A stretch of DNA of 64,000 nt from Haladaptatus paucihalophilus DX253 (GTDB lineage: Archaea; Halobacteriota; Halobacteria; Halobacteriales; Haladaptataceae): assembly GCF_000376445.1 (NCBI RefSeq), contig NZ_AQXI01000001.1, forward strand, positions 1,830,962 to 1,894,961, read 5' to 3'. Shown piece after piece: positions 42,324-52,958 of this stretch. A program made the translations under genes and the position numbers. The notes below the pieces were generated by a model. The model saw only the letters and a program-made list of their open reading frames with translations, ran no database searches and was not told where the DNA came from. Every line of letters begins with the position of its first letter. Within the stretch, counting starts at the first letter, position 1.

Positions 42324-44508
42324 ACAGATGAGCAAAATCTCGGTGACCGGCTCGCGCACCGTCATGTCCGACGTCATCGAGACCATCCACGAGTTGAACC
42401 TCGTCCACCTGTCGAACTACGACGGGTCGTGGGACGGGTTCGACCCCGGGAACCCGGTCAGCGGTGCGGACGAAGCATCCGATAAACTCGTCACCGTCCG
42501 TTCCATCGAGAGCATTCTCGGTGTGGACGCGGAGGACGCCGGACCGCAGCGAATCGTCACCGGCGAAGCGCTGGAAGACGAACTGGAGGACATCCGAGCG
42601 CAGGTAAACGAACTCGACGACCGCCGAAACGAACTCGGCGAGAAGCTTCGAAGCGTCGAGGACCGAATCGACTCGATGGAGCCGTTCGCCACGCTCGGTA
42701 TCGACCTCGACCTGCTATCCGGCTACGACCATCTACAGGTCGCGGTCGGCGAAGGAAACGCGGACGAAATCGAGCGCGCGCTCGCGGATTCCGGGGCCGT
42801 TCAGGAGTACGAACTGTTCACGCAAGGGCAAACGGTCGCCGTCTTCGTGTATCCGACGGGTGAAGCGGACGACGACGCGCTCGACGATGCGCTCGTCGGC
42901 GCCGATTTCGCGTCGCTCGAAATCCCCGACGCGTCCGGCAGCCCCGAGGAGTACGTCGCGGAGCTCAAACACGACAAGCAGAAGCTCGAATCGAAGCTCA
43001 ACGGCGTCGAAAACGAGCTGAACGACGTGAAGCTCGACGCCGCGGGATTCCTCCTCGCGGCCGAGGAGAAACTCGCCATCGAGGTCCAGAAGGCGGAAGC
43101 GCCGCTCCAGTTTGCGACGACGGAGAACGCCTTCGTCGCGGAAGGCTGGATTCCGACGGAAAAGTACGCGGAACTGAAGAGCAACCTCGACAGCGCCGTC
43201 GGCGAGCACGTCGAAGTGGACGAGCTCGAACGGGCGTCCTACGAGGAAAAGGGCGGCCACCACGCGCCGCTCGAAAAGGCTGAAGAGACGGGCATCGCCA
43301 CGGACGGCGGCCACGTCACGGAGGGAGAAAACCCGCCGGTCGTCCAGAAGAACCCCGGCGCGGTCAAACCGTTCGAAGTGCTGGTCCAGACCATCAACCG
43401 GCCGAAGTACTTCGAGTTCGACCCGACGGTCATCCTGTTCCTCACGTTCCCGCTGTTCTTCGGGTTCATGATCGGGGACTTCGGTTACGGGACGCTATAC
43501 ACGCTCATCGGGTACTTCATCTACACCAAGTTCGACAACGAGGCCGTCAAGAGCCTCGGCGGAATCGCCATCTGGGCGGGCGCGTTCACGATGCTGTTTG
43601 GTGTTCTGTACGGTGAAGTCTTCGGGTTACACATCCTCGGAGAGACCATCTACAGCAACGGGCCGCCGCTCCACAAGGGGCTCCAGCCCGTCGAAGGCGA
43701 GTTCGCCGTTGGTTGGCTCGTGCTGAGCCTGCTGGCCGGTATCGCCCACCTCACCATCGGATGGGGCTTCGACTTCGTTGAGAACTTGGAACACAGCTTC
43801 ACGGACGCCGTGACCGAGAGCGGGTCGTGGATCATGATGATGTTCGGCCTCTGGGCGTGGATTTTCTCGGGTGCAGGTGGAAGCGCTCCCGGCCTTCTCT
43901 ACGGCGCCGAGAGCGTCTTCAACGGGAACCCATTCCCGTTCGGGTTCACCGGTTTCCCAGCATTCAACTTGTTCACGATACCAGTACTCGGATTCCCCTT
44001 CTCACTGTGGCTGGGGATATTCTTCCTCGGACTCGTCCTGCTCGTCGTGGGCGAACCCATCGAGGCGGTCGAGTTCCTCAACGTGCTCGTGAACGTCCTC
44101 TCGTACACCCGTCTTGCGGCAGTGCTGCTCGCGAAGGCCGCGATGGCGTTCGTGGTTAACATGCTGTTCTTCGGCGTGTACGTGACGGAAGAGCATCACG
44201 GCGGAGAGACGCTAGAAGCGTGGCACTTCGGGCTCGGTCACATGCCGCATCTCGGTGACATGGCTCACGGCCACGAAGTCACAGCCATCATGTTCCCCGG
44301 ACTCGTTCACTCCGGCGTCGCGGGAATCATCGGTGGACTGGTCGTTCTGCTCCTTGGACACCTTCTAGTGCTGGCACTCGGTATTACGAGCGCCGGACTG
44401 CAGGCGGTGCGTCTCGAGTACGTGGAGTTCTTCGGCAAGTTCTACGAGGGCGGCGGCGAAAAGTACGAACCGTTCGGCTACGACCGATCGTACACGACGC
44501 AGGACTAA
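42310..44508 (+). CDS. atpI: A-type ATP synthase subunit I (a subunit)
   Basis: Membrane stator and ion channel of the ATP synthase, 732 residues. The N-terminal soluble half (1-340) is a coiled-coil hairpin that binds the peripheral stalks; the C-terminal half has about seven to eight TM segments, starting with PTVILFLTFPLFFGFMIGDFGYG and including the channel-Arg helix LVNVLSYTRLAAVLLAKAAMAFVVN. The start overlaps atpH by 14 nt. A T-rich terminator and an internal promoter separate it from atpK. Confidence 0.95.
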   Translation: MLRPEQMSKISVTGSRTVMSDVIETIHELNLVHLSNYDGSWDGFDPGNPVSGADEASDKLVTVRSIESILGVDAEDAGPQRIVTGEALEDELEDIRAQVNELDDRRNELGEKLRSVEDRIDSMEPFATLGIDLDLLSGYDHLQVAVGEGNADEIERALADSGAVQEYELFTQGQTVAVFVYPTGEADDDALDDALVGADFASLEIPDASGSPEEYVAELKHDKQKLESKLNGVENELNDVKLDAAGFLLAAEEKLAIEVQKAEAPLQFATTENAFVAEGWIPTEKYAELKSNLDSAVGEHVEVDELERASYEEKGGHHAPLEKAEETGIATDGGHVTEGENPPVVQKNPGAVKPFEVLVQTINRPKYFEFDPTVILFLTFPLFFGFMIGDFGYGTLYTLIGYFIYTKFDNEAVKSLGGIAIWAGAFTMLFGVLYGEVFGLHILGETIYSNGPPLHKGLQPVEGEFAVGWLVLSLLAGIAHLTIGWGFDFVENLEHSFTDAVTESGSWIMMMFGLWAWIFSGAGGSAPGLLYGAESVFNGNPFPFGFTGFPAFNLFTIPVLGFPFSLWLGIFFLGLVLLVVGEPIEAVEFLNVLVNVLSYTRLAAVLLAKAAMAFVVNMLFFGVYVTEEHHGGETLEAWHFGLGHMPHLGDMAHGHEVTAIMFPGLVHSGVAGIIGGLVVLLLGHLLVLALGITSAGLQAVRLEYVEFFGKFYEGGGEKYEPFGYDRSYTTQD

Positions 44509-44524
44509 CGGTTTCCGTCCGTCG

Positions 44525-44537
44525 TTTTTCTTCTTTC
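44525..44537 (+). terminator. T-rich element after atpI
   Basis: TTTTT-C-TTC-TTTC, about 16-28 nt after the atpI stop, could partially terminate transcription ahead of the separately promoted atpK. Confidence 0.35.
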
Positions 44538-44641
44538 ACGACCAGACTGGCCTCTTTTCGCCCTGGACACTGGCATATGGTACCATGATTTAGCGGGTAC
44601 AGCCCTCGATACAAGCGAATCGGGCAAAACGCTTTGGGAAG

Positions 44642-44649
44642 TTTTAAGA
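44642..44649 (+). promoter_or_regulatory. internal box A upstream of atpK
   Basis: TTTTAAGA in the 201-nt atpI-atpK gap would start transcription near 44672 and give a leader of about 38 nt. A separate promoter would help produce the many K subunits needed per complex. Confidence 0.4.
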
Positions 44650-44709
44650 ATCCAGTGACTCGAACTACGACTTGTTCGGCTATAGAGAGCCTACAAGAGG
44701 ATCAAATCA

Positions 44710-44985
44710 ATGTTCGAAGCTATATTCGCATTCGTCAGCACAGTTGCACCGCTCCTGCAGGAAAATGCCGCTCAGGCGGCCTCTTCGCCCGCAATCCCGG
44801 CAGACGCAGCCTCCGCCCTCGCAGTCGGTCTCGCCGCACTCGGTGCGGGATACGCGGAGCGGGGTATCGGTGCCGCCGCAGTCGGTGCCGTCACGGAAGA
44901 CCAGGACCTGTTCGGTACGGGTCTCATCCTGACGGTTCTGCCGGAGACGCTCGTGATTCTGGCACTCGTCGTCGTGTTCGTCTAA
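44710..44985 (+). CDS. atpK: A-type ATP synthase subunit K (rotor ring)
   Basis: Ring subunit of 91 residues with two TM helices (about residues 36-58 and 66-91). The first has the GLAALGAGYAERGIGAAAVGAV glycine-rich packing face; the second has the ion-binding carboxylate in LPETLVILALVVVFV (Glu near 80). The N terminus is a third hydrophobic stretch (FEAIFAFVSTVAPLL), probably a leader or additional helix. It lies between atpI and atpE. Confidence 0.93.
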   Translation: MFEAIFAFVSTVAPLLQENAAQAASSPAIPADAASALAVGLAALGAGYAERGIGAAAVGAVTEDQDLFGTGLILTVLPETLVILALVVVFV

Positions 44986-45008
44986 ACACACCCCTTCCCT
45001 CTTCATCA

Positions 45009-45590
45009 ATGAGCTTGGAAACGGTAGTTGAGGATATTAGAAACGAGGCCCGCGAGCGCGCGGAAGAGATTCGCACGGAAGGCGAAACCCGCGCGAACGA
45101 GATTGTCGACGAGGCGGAGTCGGAAGCCGAGGAGATACTCGCGGAGAAAGAACAGGAGGTTGCAAACCGAATCGAGCGAGAACGAGAGCAGAAACTCTCC
45201 AGCGCGAAACTCGAAGCCAAGCAGAAACGGCTCGAAGCCCGCCGCGACGTGCTACAGGAAGTGCGCGCCGACGCTGAAGAGAGCATCGCCACCCTCGGTG
45301 GCGACGAGCGCGAAGAACTGACGCGCTCCCTGCTCGACGCGGCCGCGGAGGAGTACGAATCGGGGAACACCGTTCGAATCTACGGACGACCCGACGACGA
45401 GGATCTCCTCACCGATATCGTCGCGGATTACGACGACTTCGAGTACGCGGGTGAGTACGACTGTCTCGGCGGCATCGTCGCCGAGAGCGAAGCTTCCCGC
45501 GTTCGCGTGAACAACACGTTCGACTCGATTCTGGAAGACGTGTGGGAGGACAACCTCCAACAGATCAGTTCGCGGTTGTTCGAGCAATGA
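45009..45590 (+). CDS. atpE: A-type ATP synthase subunit E (peripheral stalk)
   Basis: Stalk subunit of 193 residues. The N-terminal half is a long coiled coil (ETVVEDIRNEARERAEEIRTEGETRANEIVDEAESEAEEILAEKEQEVANRIERE) that pairs with AtpH; the C-terminal half is a globular domain that binds the A3B3 head (YDCLGGIVAESEASRVRVNNTFDSILEDV). I chose the ATG at 45009, just 23 nt after the atpK stop, over the upstream frame within the atpK region. Overlaps atpC by 4 nt. Confidence 0.95.
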   Translation: MSLETVVEDIRNEARERAEEIRTEGETRANEIVDEAESEAEEILAEKEQEVANRIEREREQKLSSAKLEAKQKRLEARRDVLQEVRADAEESIATLGGDEREELTRSLLDAAAEEYESGNTVRIYGRPDDEDLLTDIVADYDDFEYAGEYDCLGGIVAESEASRVRVNNTFDSILEDVWEDNLQQISSRLFEQ

Positions 45591-46642
45591 ACACGACCGA
45601 AGGAACATCGAATTACGAGTACGTCACCGCGCGAGTCAGGGCGCGCAAAGCCGCCCTGTTCGACGAGGAGGACTATCGGAAGCTCCTGCGAATGGGTCCG
45701 GGCGAAATCGCCCGCTACATGGAGGAGACCGAATACGAGTCCGAGGTGAACGCACTCGGTGCGCGCTACGACGGGGTCGATCTCGTAGAGTACGCGCTGA
45801 ACCGCAACCTCGCGAAGCACTTCAACGACCTGTTGGATTGGGCCGACGGAAAGCTGTACGGCCTCATCGCCCGGTACCTTCGGAAGTTCGATTCGTGGAA
45901 CATCAAGACGGTGCTTCGGGGAATTTACGCGGATACCGACAGGCAGTCCGTGCGCGACGACTTGATTCACGCCGGAGAGTTCGAGGAGGCGTTCCTCAAC
46001 CGGTTGGCCGAAGCGAACACCATCGAGGATGTCGTCGAGATGCTGGACGGGACGATTTTCGGTGAGCATCTCGAAGCCGCGTACGAGGATTACGAATCGA
46101 CTGGACTGTTGATTCCGTTGGAAAACGCGGTCGATCTAGCCTATTACGACAGGCTGATGGACGGACTGTCGAAGACGGCAAACCGTGCGAACCGATTGTA
46201 CATCGAGTTCCTACAGGCGGAGATTGACTTCCGAAACATCCGCAACGTGCTTCGAATCAGTCGAAGCGGTGCGGACATCGACCCTTCGGAGTACTACATC
46301 TCAGGGGGTCGCATATTCAGCGCGAACGAGTTGAGCCAACTCGTCGGCAATGCCGACGACCTGATCGCGAAGGTCCGGGACAGCACCTACGGTGACGAAC
46401 TTGACGAAGCGCTGGACGAGCTTGAGCGAGCCGACAGCCTCATCGGATTCGAGCACGCATTGGATATCGCGCTACTCGAATACTCCGACCACCTTTCACA
46501 CGTGTACCCGTTATCCGTGTGTCCGGTGCTCGCTTACGTTCTCGCCAAACAGCGCGAAGTCGATAACATCCGTGCCATCGCGCGTGGACGCGAAGCGGGA
46601 CTGTCCGAAGACCGAATCGAAGAGGAACTGGTGGTACTATGA
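45587..46642 (+). CDS. atpC: A-type ATP synthase subunit C (central stalk)
   Basis: A soluble helical protein of 351 residues made of three similar V-ATPase d/AC39-like repeats, with YEYVTARVRARKAALFDEEDYRKLLRMGPGEIARYMEETEYESEV at the N terminus and conserved NIRNVLRISRSG and VDNIRAIARGREAGL segments. It sits between the K ring and the central stalk. The start overlaps atpE by 4 nt and the stop overlaps atpF by 4 nt. Confidence 0.94.
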   Translation: MNTTEGTSNYEYVTARVRARKAALFDEEDYRKLLRMGPGEIARYMEETEYESEVNALGARYDGVDLVEYALNRNLAKHFNDLLDWADGKLYGLIARYLRKFDSWNIKTVLRGIYADTDRQSVRDDLIHAGEFEEAFLNRLAEANTIEDVVEMLDGTIFGEHLEAAYEDYESTGLLIPLENAVDLAYYDRLMDGLSKTANRANRLYIEFLQAEIDFRNIRNVLRISRSGADIDPSEYYISGGRIFSANELSQLVGNADDLIAKVRDSTYGDELDEALDELERADSLIGFEHALDIALLEYSDHLSHVYPLSVCPVLAYVLAKQREVDNIRAIARGREAGLSEDRIEEELVVL

Positions 46643-46980
46643 GCCAAGAAATCGCCGTCATCGGAAGTCCGGACTTTACGACCGGATTCAGACTCGCAGG
46701 CGTCCGGAAGTTTGCGAACGTTCCGGACGACGAAAAGGATGCGAACTTGGACGACGCTGTTTCTCGGACGCTGGAAGACGACGACGTGGGCATCATCGTG
46801 ATGCACGACGACGACCTCACGCACCTCTCGCGGAACGTCCGAAACGACGTCGAGACGAGTGTGGAACCCACCCTTGTGACGCTGGGTGGTGGCGCGGGAA
46901 GCGGCGGACTCCGCGACAAAATCAAGCGCGCAATCGGTATCGACCTTATGGACGAAGACGAACAAGGTGATAACGAATGA
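46639..46980 (+). CDS. atpF: A-type ATP synthase subunit F (central stalk)
   Basis: A 113-residue regulatory central-stalk subunit: [56 protein letters not shown], a Rossmann-like CheY fold, with an acidic C-terminal tail. It couples through 4-nt overlaps to atpC and atpA. Confidence 0.94.
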   Translation: MSQEIAVIGSPDFTTGFRLAGVRKFANVPDDEKDANLDDAVSRTLEDDDVGIIVMHDDDLTHLSRNVRNDVETSVEPTLVTLGGGAGSGGLRDKIKRAIGIDLMDEDEQGDNE

Positions 46981-48737
46981 GCCAGGCAACAGACAGCGAC
47001 GTCGTTCGTGAGGACGGCGTCATTCAGAGCGTGAGCGGACCTGTCGTTACCGCCACGGACCTCGGCGCCCGGATGAACGACGTTGTGTACGTCGGTGAAG
47101 AAGGGCTGATGGGAGAGGTCATCGAAATCGAAGGAAACCAAACCACCATTCAGGTGTACGAGGAAACCTCGAACGTCGCCCCCGGTGAACCCGTCGAGAA
47201 CACGGGCGAACCGCTGTCGGTCGACCTCGGACCGGGAATGCTGTACTCCATCTACGACGGTGTGCAGCGCCCGCTCGACGTGCTCGAAGACAAGATGGGC
47301 GCGTTCCTCGACCGTGGTGTCGACGCTCCCGGTATCGACCAGGGGAAGACGTGGGAGTTCACCCCGACCGTCAGCGAAGGCGACGTGGTGGAACCCGGCG
47401 ACGTCGTCGGGACCGTTCCCGAAACCGAGAGCATCGAACACAAAGTGATGGTGCCGCCGGACTACGAGGGCGGCGAAGTGGTTGCCACGAAGGAGGGCAA
47501 CTACGACGTGACCGAAACCGTCGTCGAACTCGACAACGGCGAAGAGGTCGCAATGCAACAGGAGTGGCCGGTCCGTGAAGCACGGCCCTCCGTCGACAAA
47601 CAGACGCCCCGGACGCCGCTCGTGTCCGGCCAGCGTATCCTCGACGGCCTGTTCCCCATCGCAAAGGGTGGGACGGCCGCGATTCCGGGACCGTTCGGCT
47701 CCGGAAAGACCGTGACCCAGCACTCGCTCGCCAAGTGGGCCGACGCGGACATCGTCGTCTACGTCGGCTGTGGTGAGCGTGGCAACGAGATGACGGAAGT
47801 TATCGAGGACTTCCCGGAACTCGAGGACCCGCGAACGGGCAAACCGCTCATGTCGCGGACGTGCCTCATCGCGAACACGTCGAACATGCCCGTGGCAGCA
47901 CGTGAGTCGTGCATTTACACGGGAATCACCATCGCGGAGTACTACCGCGACATGGGATACGACGTCGCGCTCATGGCCGACTCCACCTCGCGGTGGGCGG
48001 AGGCGATGCGTGAGATTTCCTCGCGTCTCGAGGAGATGCCCGGCGAGGAAGGGTACCCGGCGTACCTCGCCGCCCGTCTCGCGGAGTTCTACGAGCGCGC
48101 AGGTAAGTTCGAGAACATCAACGGCACGGAGGGTTCGGTGTCGGTCATCGGTGCAGTGTCGCCCCCGGGCGGCGACTTCTCCGAGCCGGTCACGCAGAAC
48201 ACCCTGCGTATCGTGAAGACGTTCTGGGCGCTGGACGCCGACCTCGCGGAACGGCGGCACTTCCCGGCCATCAACTGGGACGAGTCCTACTCGCTGTACA
48301 AGGACCAGCTCGACCCGTGGTACGAACAGAACGTCGAACCCGACTTCCCGGAGAAGCGCCAGTGGGCGACTGACGTGCTCGACGAGGAGGGCGAACTGCA
48401 GGAAATCGTTCAGCTCGTCGGTAAGGACGCGCTGCCGGAAGACCAGCAGTTGACGCTCGAAGTCGCGCGCTACCTCCGCGAAGGGTGGCTCCAGCAGAAC
48501 GCGTTCCACGACGTGGACATGTTCTGTGAGCCGAAGAAGACCTACCGGATGCTCGAAGCCATCCAGACGTTCAACGACGAGGCGTTCAACGCACTCGAAG
48601 CCGGCGTTCCGGTGGACGAAATCACGGCCATCGACGCCGCCCCGCGCCTGAACCGCATGGGAACGGCCGAGGACTGGGACGACTTCATCGGCGAAATCGA
48701 AGAAGAGATCAAAGACGAGCTCAGGGAGAAGTACTAA
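46977..48737 (+). CDS. atpA: A-type ATP synthase catalytic subunit A
   Basis: Catalytic subunit of the A3B3 head, 586 residues. Visible are the N-terminal beta-barrel, the non-homologous bulge region, Walker [12 protein letters not shown], the [42 protein letters not shown] segment and the C-terminal helical domain. Unlike many archaeal A subunits there is no intein at the P-loop. The start overlaps atpF by 4 nt, the stop overlaps atpB by 1 nt. Confidence 0.97.
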   Translation: MSQATDSDVVREDGVIQSVSGPVVTATDLGARMNDVVYVGEEGLMGEVIEIEGNQTTIQVYEETSNVAPGEPVENTGEPLSVDLGPGMLYSIYDGVQRPLDVLEDKMGAFLDRGVDAPGIDQGKTWEFTPTVSEGDVVEPGDVVGTVPETESIEHKVMVPPDYEGGEVVATKEGNYDVTETVVELDNGEEVAMQQEWPVREARPSVDKQTPRTPLVSGQRILDGLFPIAKGGTAAIPGPFGSGKTVTQHSLAKWADADIVVYVGCGERGNEMTEVIEDFPELEDPRTGKPLMSRTCLIANTSNMPVAARESCIYTGITIAEYYRDMGYDVALMADSTSRWAEAMREISSRLEEMPGEEGYPAYLAARLAEFYERAGKFENINGTEGSVSVIGAVSPPGGDFSEPVTQNTLRIVKTFWALDADLAERRHFPAINWDESYSLYKDQLDPWYEQNVEPDFPEKRQWATDVLDEEGELQEIVQLVGKDALPEDQQLTLEVARYLREGWLQQNAFHDVDMFCEPKKTYRMLEAIQTFNDEAFNALEAGVPVDEITAIDAAPRLNRMGTAEDWDDFIGEIEEEIKDELREKY

Positions 48738-50143
48738 TGAAAGAATACCAGACCATTACGGAAATCAGCGGTCCGCTGGTGTTCGCCGAAGTCGACGAGC
48801 CGATCGGATACGACGAAATCGTCGAAATCGAGACGCCGGACGGCGAGACGCTGCGCGGACAGGTACTCGAATCGAGCGACGGCCTCGTCTCGATTCAGGT
48901 GTTCGAGGGAACGGAAGGAATCAACCGAGAGTCCTCGGTTCGATTCCTCGGAGAGACGATGAAGATGCCCGTCACCGAAGACCTGCTCGGGCGCGTGCTC
49001 GACGGGTCGGGACAGCCCATCGACGGCGGACCGGAAATCGTTCCGGACCGACGTGACGACATCATCGGCGCGGCGATCAACCCCTACGCACGCGAGTACC
49101 CCGAAGAGTTCATCCAGACCGGTGTGTCCGCCATCGACGGCATGAACACGCTGGTTCGTGGACAGAAACTGCCCATCTTCTCCGCGTCCGGGCTTCCGCA
49201 CAACGACCTCGCGCTCCAGATTGCGCGACAGGCGAGCGTGCTCGAAGACGAGGAAGAAGGCGAAGAGAGCGAGTTCGCAGTGGTGTTCGGCGCGATGGGC
49301 ATCACGGCAGAAGAGGCGAACGAGTTCATGGAGGACTTCGAGCGCACCGGTGCACTGGAGCGCTCCGTGGTCTTCATGAACCTCGCGGACGACCCCGCGG
49401 TCGAGCGGACGGTCACCCCGCGTCTCGCGCTGACGACGGCGGAGTACCTCGCGTTCGAGAAGGATTACCACGTGCTGGTCATCCTGACGGACATGACGAA
49501 CTACTGCGAGGCGCTGCGCGAAATCGGTGCCGCGCGTGAAGAGGTGCCGGGTCGCCGTGGCTACCCCGGATACATGTACACTGACCTTGCGCAACTGTAC
49601 GAGCGCGCGGGTCGTATCGAGGGTCGTGATGGGTCCGTCACGCAGATTCCCATCCTCACGATGCCGGGTGACGACGACACGCACCCGATTCCCGACCTGA
49701 CCGGGTACATCACCGAGGGACAGATCTACATCGACCGCGACCTGAATTCGCAGGGTATCCAACCGCCGATCAACCCGCTTCCGAGCCTCTCGCGGCTGAT
49801 GGACGACGGTATCGGCGAGGGACTCACCCGTGCCGACCACTCCGGCGTCTCCGACCAGATGTACGCGGCGTACGCGCAAGGTGAGGACCTGCGCGACCTC
49901 GTGAACATCGTCGGTCGTGAAGCGCTGAGCGAGCGGGACAACCAGTACCTCGACTTCGCAGATCAGTTCGAGACCGAGTTCCTCGACCAGGGATTCGACA
50001 CGAACCGCAGCATCGAAGAGACGCTCACCATCGGCTGGGACCTCCTCTCGATGCTGCCGAAAGAGGAACTCAACCGTATCGACGAGGAGTTCATCGAGGA
50101 GTACTACCCCGAAGAGCAGGCGGAAGAAGTCACGGCTGACTAA
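48737..50143 (+). CDS. atpB: A-type ATP synthase subunit B
   Basis: Non-catalytic head subunit of 468 residues. It has the N-terminal barrel ([39 protein letters not shown]), no Walker A lysine motif ([24 protein letters not shown]) and [35 protein letters not shown]-like helical region. TAATG overlap with atpA. A T-rich stretch follows at 50161. Confidence 0.97.
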   Translation: MKEYQTITEISGPLVFAEVDEPIGYDEIVEIETPDGETLRGQVLESSDGLVSIQVFEGTEGINRESSVRFLGETMKMPVTEDLLGRVLDGSGQPIDGGPEIVPDRRDDIIGAAINPYAREYPEEFIQTGVSAIDGMNTLVRGQKLPIFSASGLPHNDLALQIARQASVLEDEEEGEESEFAVVFGAMGITAEEANEFMEDFERTGALERSVVFMNLADDPAVERTVTPRLALTTAEYLAFEKDYHVLVILTDMTNYCEALREIGAAREEVPGRRGYPGYMYTDLAQLYERAGRIEGRDGSVTQIPILTMPGDDDTHPIPDLTGYITEGQIYIDRDLNSQGIQPPINPLPSLSRLMDDGIGEGLTRADHSGVSDQMYAAYAQGEDLRDLVNIVGREALSERDNQYLDFADQFETEFLDQGFDTNRSIEETLTIGWDLLSMLPKEELNRIDEEFIEEYYPEEQAEEVTAD

Positions 50144-50160
50144 CGCGATTTCCGCTTCGA

Positions 50161-50169
50161 TTTTTGTTT
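50161..50169 (+). terminator. T-rich element after atpB
   Basis: TTTTTGTTT, 18 nt after the atpB stop, may cause partial termination before atpD. Confidence 0.35.
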
Positions 50170-50256
50170 CTCACGCGCGTAATCGACACGAGCGACGCGA
50201 GTATTCCGGTTCTCAGTACCCGAGCCGTCCCCGCAGAGCAGCGTTCGACTGTAAAG

Positions 50257-50264
50257 AATTATCC
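50257..50264 (+). promoter_or_regulatory. box A upstream of atpD
   Basis: AATTATCC is centred about 30 nt before ATG 50291, in the 147-nt atpB-atpD gap; atpD may have its own leaderless transcript in addition to read-through. Confidence 0.35.
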
Positions 50265-50290
50265 CCTTCGAGTTTCTAGCATCAACCAAC

Positions 50291-50983
50291 ATGGCCAAGG
50301 ACGTCAAACCCACTCGGAAGAACCTCATGGCGATTGAGGACCGCATCGACCTCTCCGAACGGGGCCACGACACGCTGGAGAAGAAGCGTGACGGCCTCAT
50401 CATGGAGTTCATGGACATCCTCGACCAGGCACAGGACGTACGCTCCGGGCTGGAAGAGGATTACCAGCGCGCACAACAGACCATCAACATGGCCCGCGCG
50501 ATGGAGGGCGACGTCGCAGTTCGCGGTGCCGCCGCCGCGCTGCAGGAACACCCCGAAATCACGACCGAGTCGAAGAACATCATGGGCGTCGTCGTCCCGC
50601 AAATCGAGTCCTCGAAGGTCAAAAAGTCACTCGACGAGCGGGGCTACGGTGTCCTCGGAACGAGCGCGCGCATCGACGAGACCGCGGACGCCTACGAGGA
50701 ACTGCTCGAAAGCATCATCCTCGCCGCGGAAGTCGAAACCGCGATGAAGAAGATGCTGACCGAAATCGAGACGACGAAGCGGCGTGTCAACGCGCTCGAA
50801 TTCAAACTGCTCCCGGAACTCCACGAAGCCCAGGACTACATCGAGCAGAAACTCGAAGAACAGGAGCGAGAAGAGATCTTCCGAATGAAGAAGATCAAGG
50901 CCAAGAAGGAAGAAGAAGAGCGGGCCGAGAAGGAAGCCCGCGAACCGGAGATGGCGGAAGGCGAAGTCGTCGTCACGAGCTAA
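50291..50983 (+). CDS. atpD: A-type ATP synthase subunit D (rotor shaft)
   Basis: Central rotor shaft of 230 residues, rotating inside the A3B3 head. Two long helices form an antiparallel coiled coil ([39 protein letters not shown] and [65 protein letters not shown]), with a short globular middle. The C terminus is a charged extension. Last gene of the operon. Confidence 0.95.
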   Translation: MAKDVKPTRKNLMAIEDRIDLSERGHDTLEKKRDGLIMEFMDILDQAQDVRSGLEEDYQRAQQTINMARAMEGDVAVRGAAAALQEHPEITTESKNIMGVVVPQIESSKVKKSLDERGYGVLGTSARIDETADAYEELLESIILAAEVETAMKKMLTEIETTKRRVNALEFKLLPELHEAQDYIEQKLEEQEREEIFRMKKIKAKKEEEERAEKEAREPEMAEGEVVVTS

Positions 50984-51291
50984 CACCAATATTTTCTTGC
51001 TGCGGTTTGGGGAAGTAGAAAGCGGTGCGTTTCGAGTCGATGAAGTGGACGTCGAAGGTCACGGCATCCCCGACTCTCCATCCGAAACGACGCCCTTGGA
51101 GAGACGGAAGTCTGAGGGAAACCGAACGCGATTCGAATTTCAGCTTCAAAAAGTGACGTACCGATACGAAGGTCACGCGAAGCGTTGGAAGCTGTCGTGT
51201 CGTCGAGAGAAATAGCCGAAGCGAAAACGCGACCGATGTCCTGTTCTCGAACGGTTGCGAGTCTCTGAATCGAGAACGCTCGCGGAACGGA
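50984..51291. other. 308-nt gap between atpD and ilvE; no confident gene
   Basis: A T-rich ATATTTTCTT follows the atpD stop at about 50992. A plus-strand frame (50997-51215) reads an acidic-to-basic 72-residue peptide and a minus frame reads a basic one, but neither has a start signal, conserved motif or coding bias I can support. No hairpin stands out. Confidence 0.3.
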
Positions 51292-52227
51292 TTACTCCCC
51301 GACGTACGTGAACCACTCGTCGTGGTCGTCGGTGCGACGGTTCACGAGGTCGAAGAAGGCGGATTGGAGTTCTTCGGTCACGGGACCGCGACTGCCGTTG
51401 CCGATTTCGACGTTATCGACCTGCCGGATGGGCGTGACTTCCGCCGCGCTGCCGGTGAAGAACAGTTCGTCGGCGGTGTTGAGTTCGCCGCGACTGATGG
51501 TCGCGTCGTCGTGGACCGTGTAGCCCATCTCCTCGGCCATCGTGATGACGCTGTTGCGGGTGATGCCGTCGAGGATGCTCTGGGAGAGACCGGGGGTGAA
51601 GATTTCACCGTCGCGGACCATGAAGATGTTCTCGCCGGGACCTTCCGCGACGTTGCCTTCCTTGTTCAGGACGATGGCTTCGACGTAGCCGTTGCGTCGG
51701 GCTTCCTCACCGGCGAGGAGGCTGTTGACGTACAGGCCGGTCGTCTTGGCGTTCGTCGGAATCTGGCTGGAGGCGTGCTTGCGCCACGAGGAAACCATCA
51801 CTTCGACGCCGTTTTCGAGGGCGTCCTCGCCGAGGTACGCGCCCCACGGCCACGCGGCGATGGTGACGTCGGTCGGGCAGTCGCCGGGGCTGACGCCGAG
51901 GCTGTCGTAGCCGTAGTAGGCGATGGGCCGGACGTAACAGGAGCGGAGGTCTTGGCGGTCGATGAGTTCGAGGGTCGCCTCCGTGAGCTCCTCCGGGCTG
52001 TACTCGATCTCCATGTCGTAGGGTTTACACGAGTCGTAGAAACGCTGGAGGTGGTCCTCCCAGCGGAAAATCGCAGGTCCCTTTTCAGTATCGTAACATC
52101 GGACTCCTTCGAAGACACCCGTTCCGTAGTGCAGTCCGTGCGTGAGAACGTGGATTTTCGCATCGTCCCAATCGACGAATTCGCCGTCCATCCAGATAGT
52201 GTCCACGTCCATTTCGTCAAAGCTCAT
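51292..52227 (-). CDS. ilvE: branched-chain amino acid aminotransferase
   Basis: PLP-dependent class IV transaminase of 311 residues for the last step of Leu/Ile/Val synthesis or their degradation. Features include VHVLTHGLHYGTGVFEGVRCYDTEKGPAIFRW, the catalytic Lys in TNAKTTGLYVNSLLAGEEA, EAIVLNKEGNVAEGPGENIFMVRDG and ELFFTGSAAEVTPIRQVDNVEIGNG. Family length is normal. It stands alone between atpD and a small membrane protein, with no other ilv/leu gene in the window. Confidence 0.95.
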   Translation of the reverse strand: MSFDEMDVDTIWMDGEFVDWDDAKIHVLTHGLHYGTGVFEGVRCYDTEKGPAIFRWEDHLQRFYDSCKPYDMEIEYSPEELTEATLELIDRQDLRSCYVRPIAYYGYDSLGVSPGDCPTDVTIAAWPWGAYLGEDALENGVEVMVSSWRKHASSQIPTNAKTTGLYVNSLLAGEEARRNGYVEAIVLNKEGNVAEGPGENIFMVRDGEIFTPGLSQSILDGITRNSVITMAEEMGYTVHDDATISRGELNTADELFFTGSAAEVTPIRQVDNVEIGNGSRGPVTEELQSAFFDLVNRRTDDHDEWFTYVGE

Positions 52228-52421
52228 ACGTCCGCCCCAACGAAGGCCACGGTAATGAGTTTTGGCGATTGTCTTTGGACGATTGTGTAGGATTACTCAT
52301 CTAAGAGTAATCCATGGGAACCGTGAATCGATGGTGCTCGCCGGAGCGAGGCATCAGAAAAGCGTTCTCGAACCGTTTACGCCGGCAAAAATGAGTCGGG
52401 TGTGAAAATGGGTCGGTGGTA

Positions 52422-52820
52422 TCAGGCGGGCCGCGCCGCGGCGCGCCGTTCCGAGCGACCGTTGAGCCACGAGCCGAGCGCGCCGCCGACGATGCCGGGG
52501 ATTGCCGCGACGACGACGAACAGCACGCCGAAGGCGAACAGGCCCATCGCCGGGACCGGACCGGCGAGCAGTCCGCCGATAGTCAGAATGACGAGCGCGA
52601 CGATGGCCCCCGCGGCAGTTGCGACGCCGCCGTTGAGCGCGCCGTCGTCGAGTTTCGTTCCGGAGACGTACCCTGCCACCAGTCCACCGATGATGCCAGT
52701 CAGGCCAGCACCGACGACCGGTAGCGTCATGTCCGTGAACGGGATGCCAGCACCACTGAGGAGGCCGACGATGATGGTTGCGACGATTCCGTATGCGATA
52801 GCTTTTGCTTTGAAGTCCAT
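52422..52820 (-). CDS. DUF5518-like membrane protein
   Basis: A 132-residue, strongly hydrophobic protein with four TM segments rich in Gly and Ala (AKAIAYGIVATIIVGLLSGAG, LPVVGAGLTGIIGGLVAGYVSG, NGGVATAAGAIVALVILTIGGLLAG, MGLFAFGVLFVVVAAIPGIVGGALGSWL) and a basic tail. It resembles the haloarchaeal DUF5518 family of unknown role. I chose the ATG at 52820 (MDFKAKAIAY) over 52829. The upstream minus-strand DNA is A+T-rich with box-A-like elements near 52841-52862. Confidence 0.75.
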   Translation of the reverse strand: MDFKAKAIAYGIVATIIVGLLSGAGIPFTDMTLPVVGAGLTGIIGGLVAGYVSGTKLDDGALNGGVATAAGAIVALVILTIGGLLAGPVPAMGLFAFGVLFVVVAAIPGIVGGALGSWLNGRSERRAAARPA

Positions 52821-52958
52821 ACGTAGCATATTGACCCCCAGAAATATGAACATTTTTTATAATATAGATACCTATTCCGATATTATCGCAATTCGGGGCG
52901 GAAATTTCGTTAGTAAAAGGGAGTCTTACCGTCTCGCCGGGAAGACGGGTGAAAAGCG

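Noticed and set aside
44509-44709. Possible tRNA or small RNA gene in the atpI-atpK gap
   Set aside because: I could not form a cloverleaf; the gap holds a T-rich element and a box A and is explained as a promoter region.
46977-48737. Possible intein in atpA, common in archaea
   Set aside because: The P-loop region [11 protein letters not shown] is continuous and the length (586) is normal.
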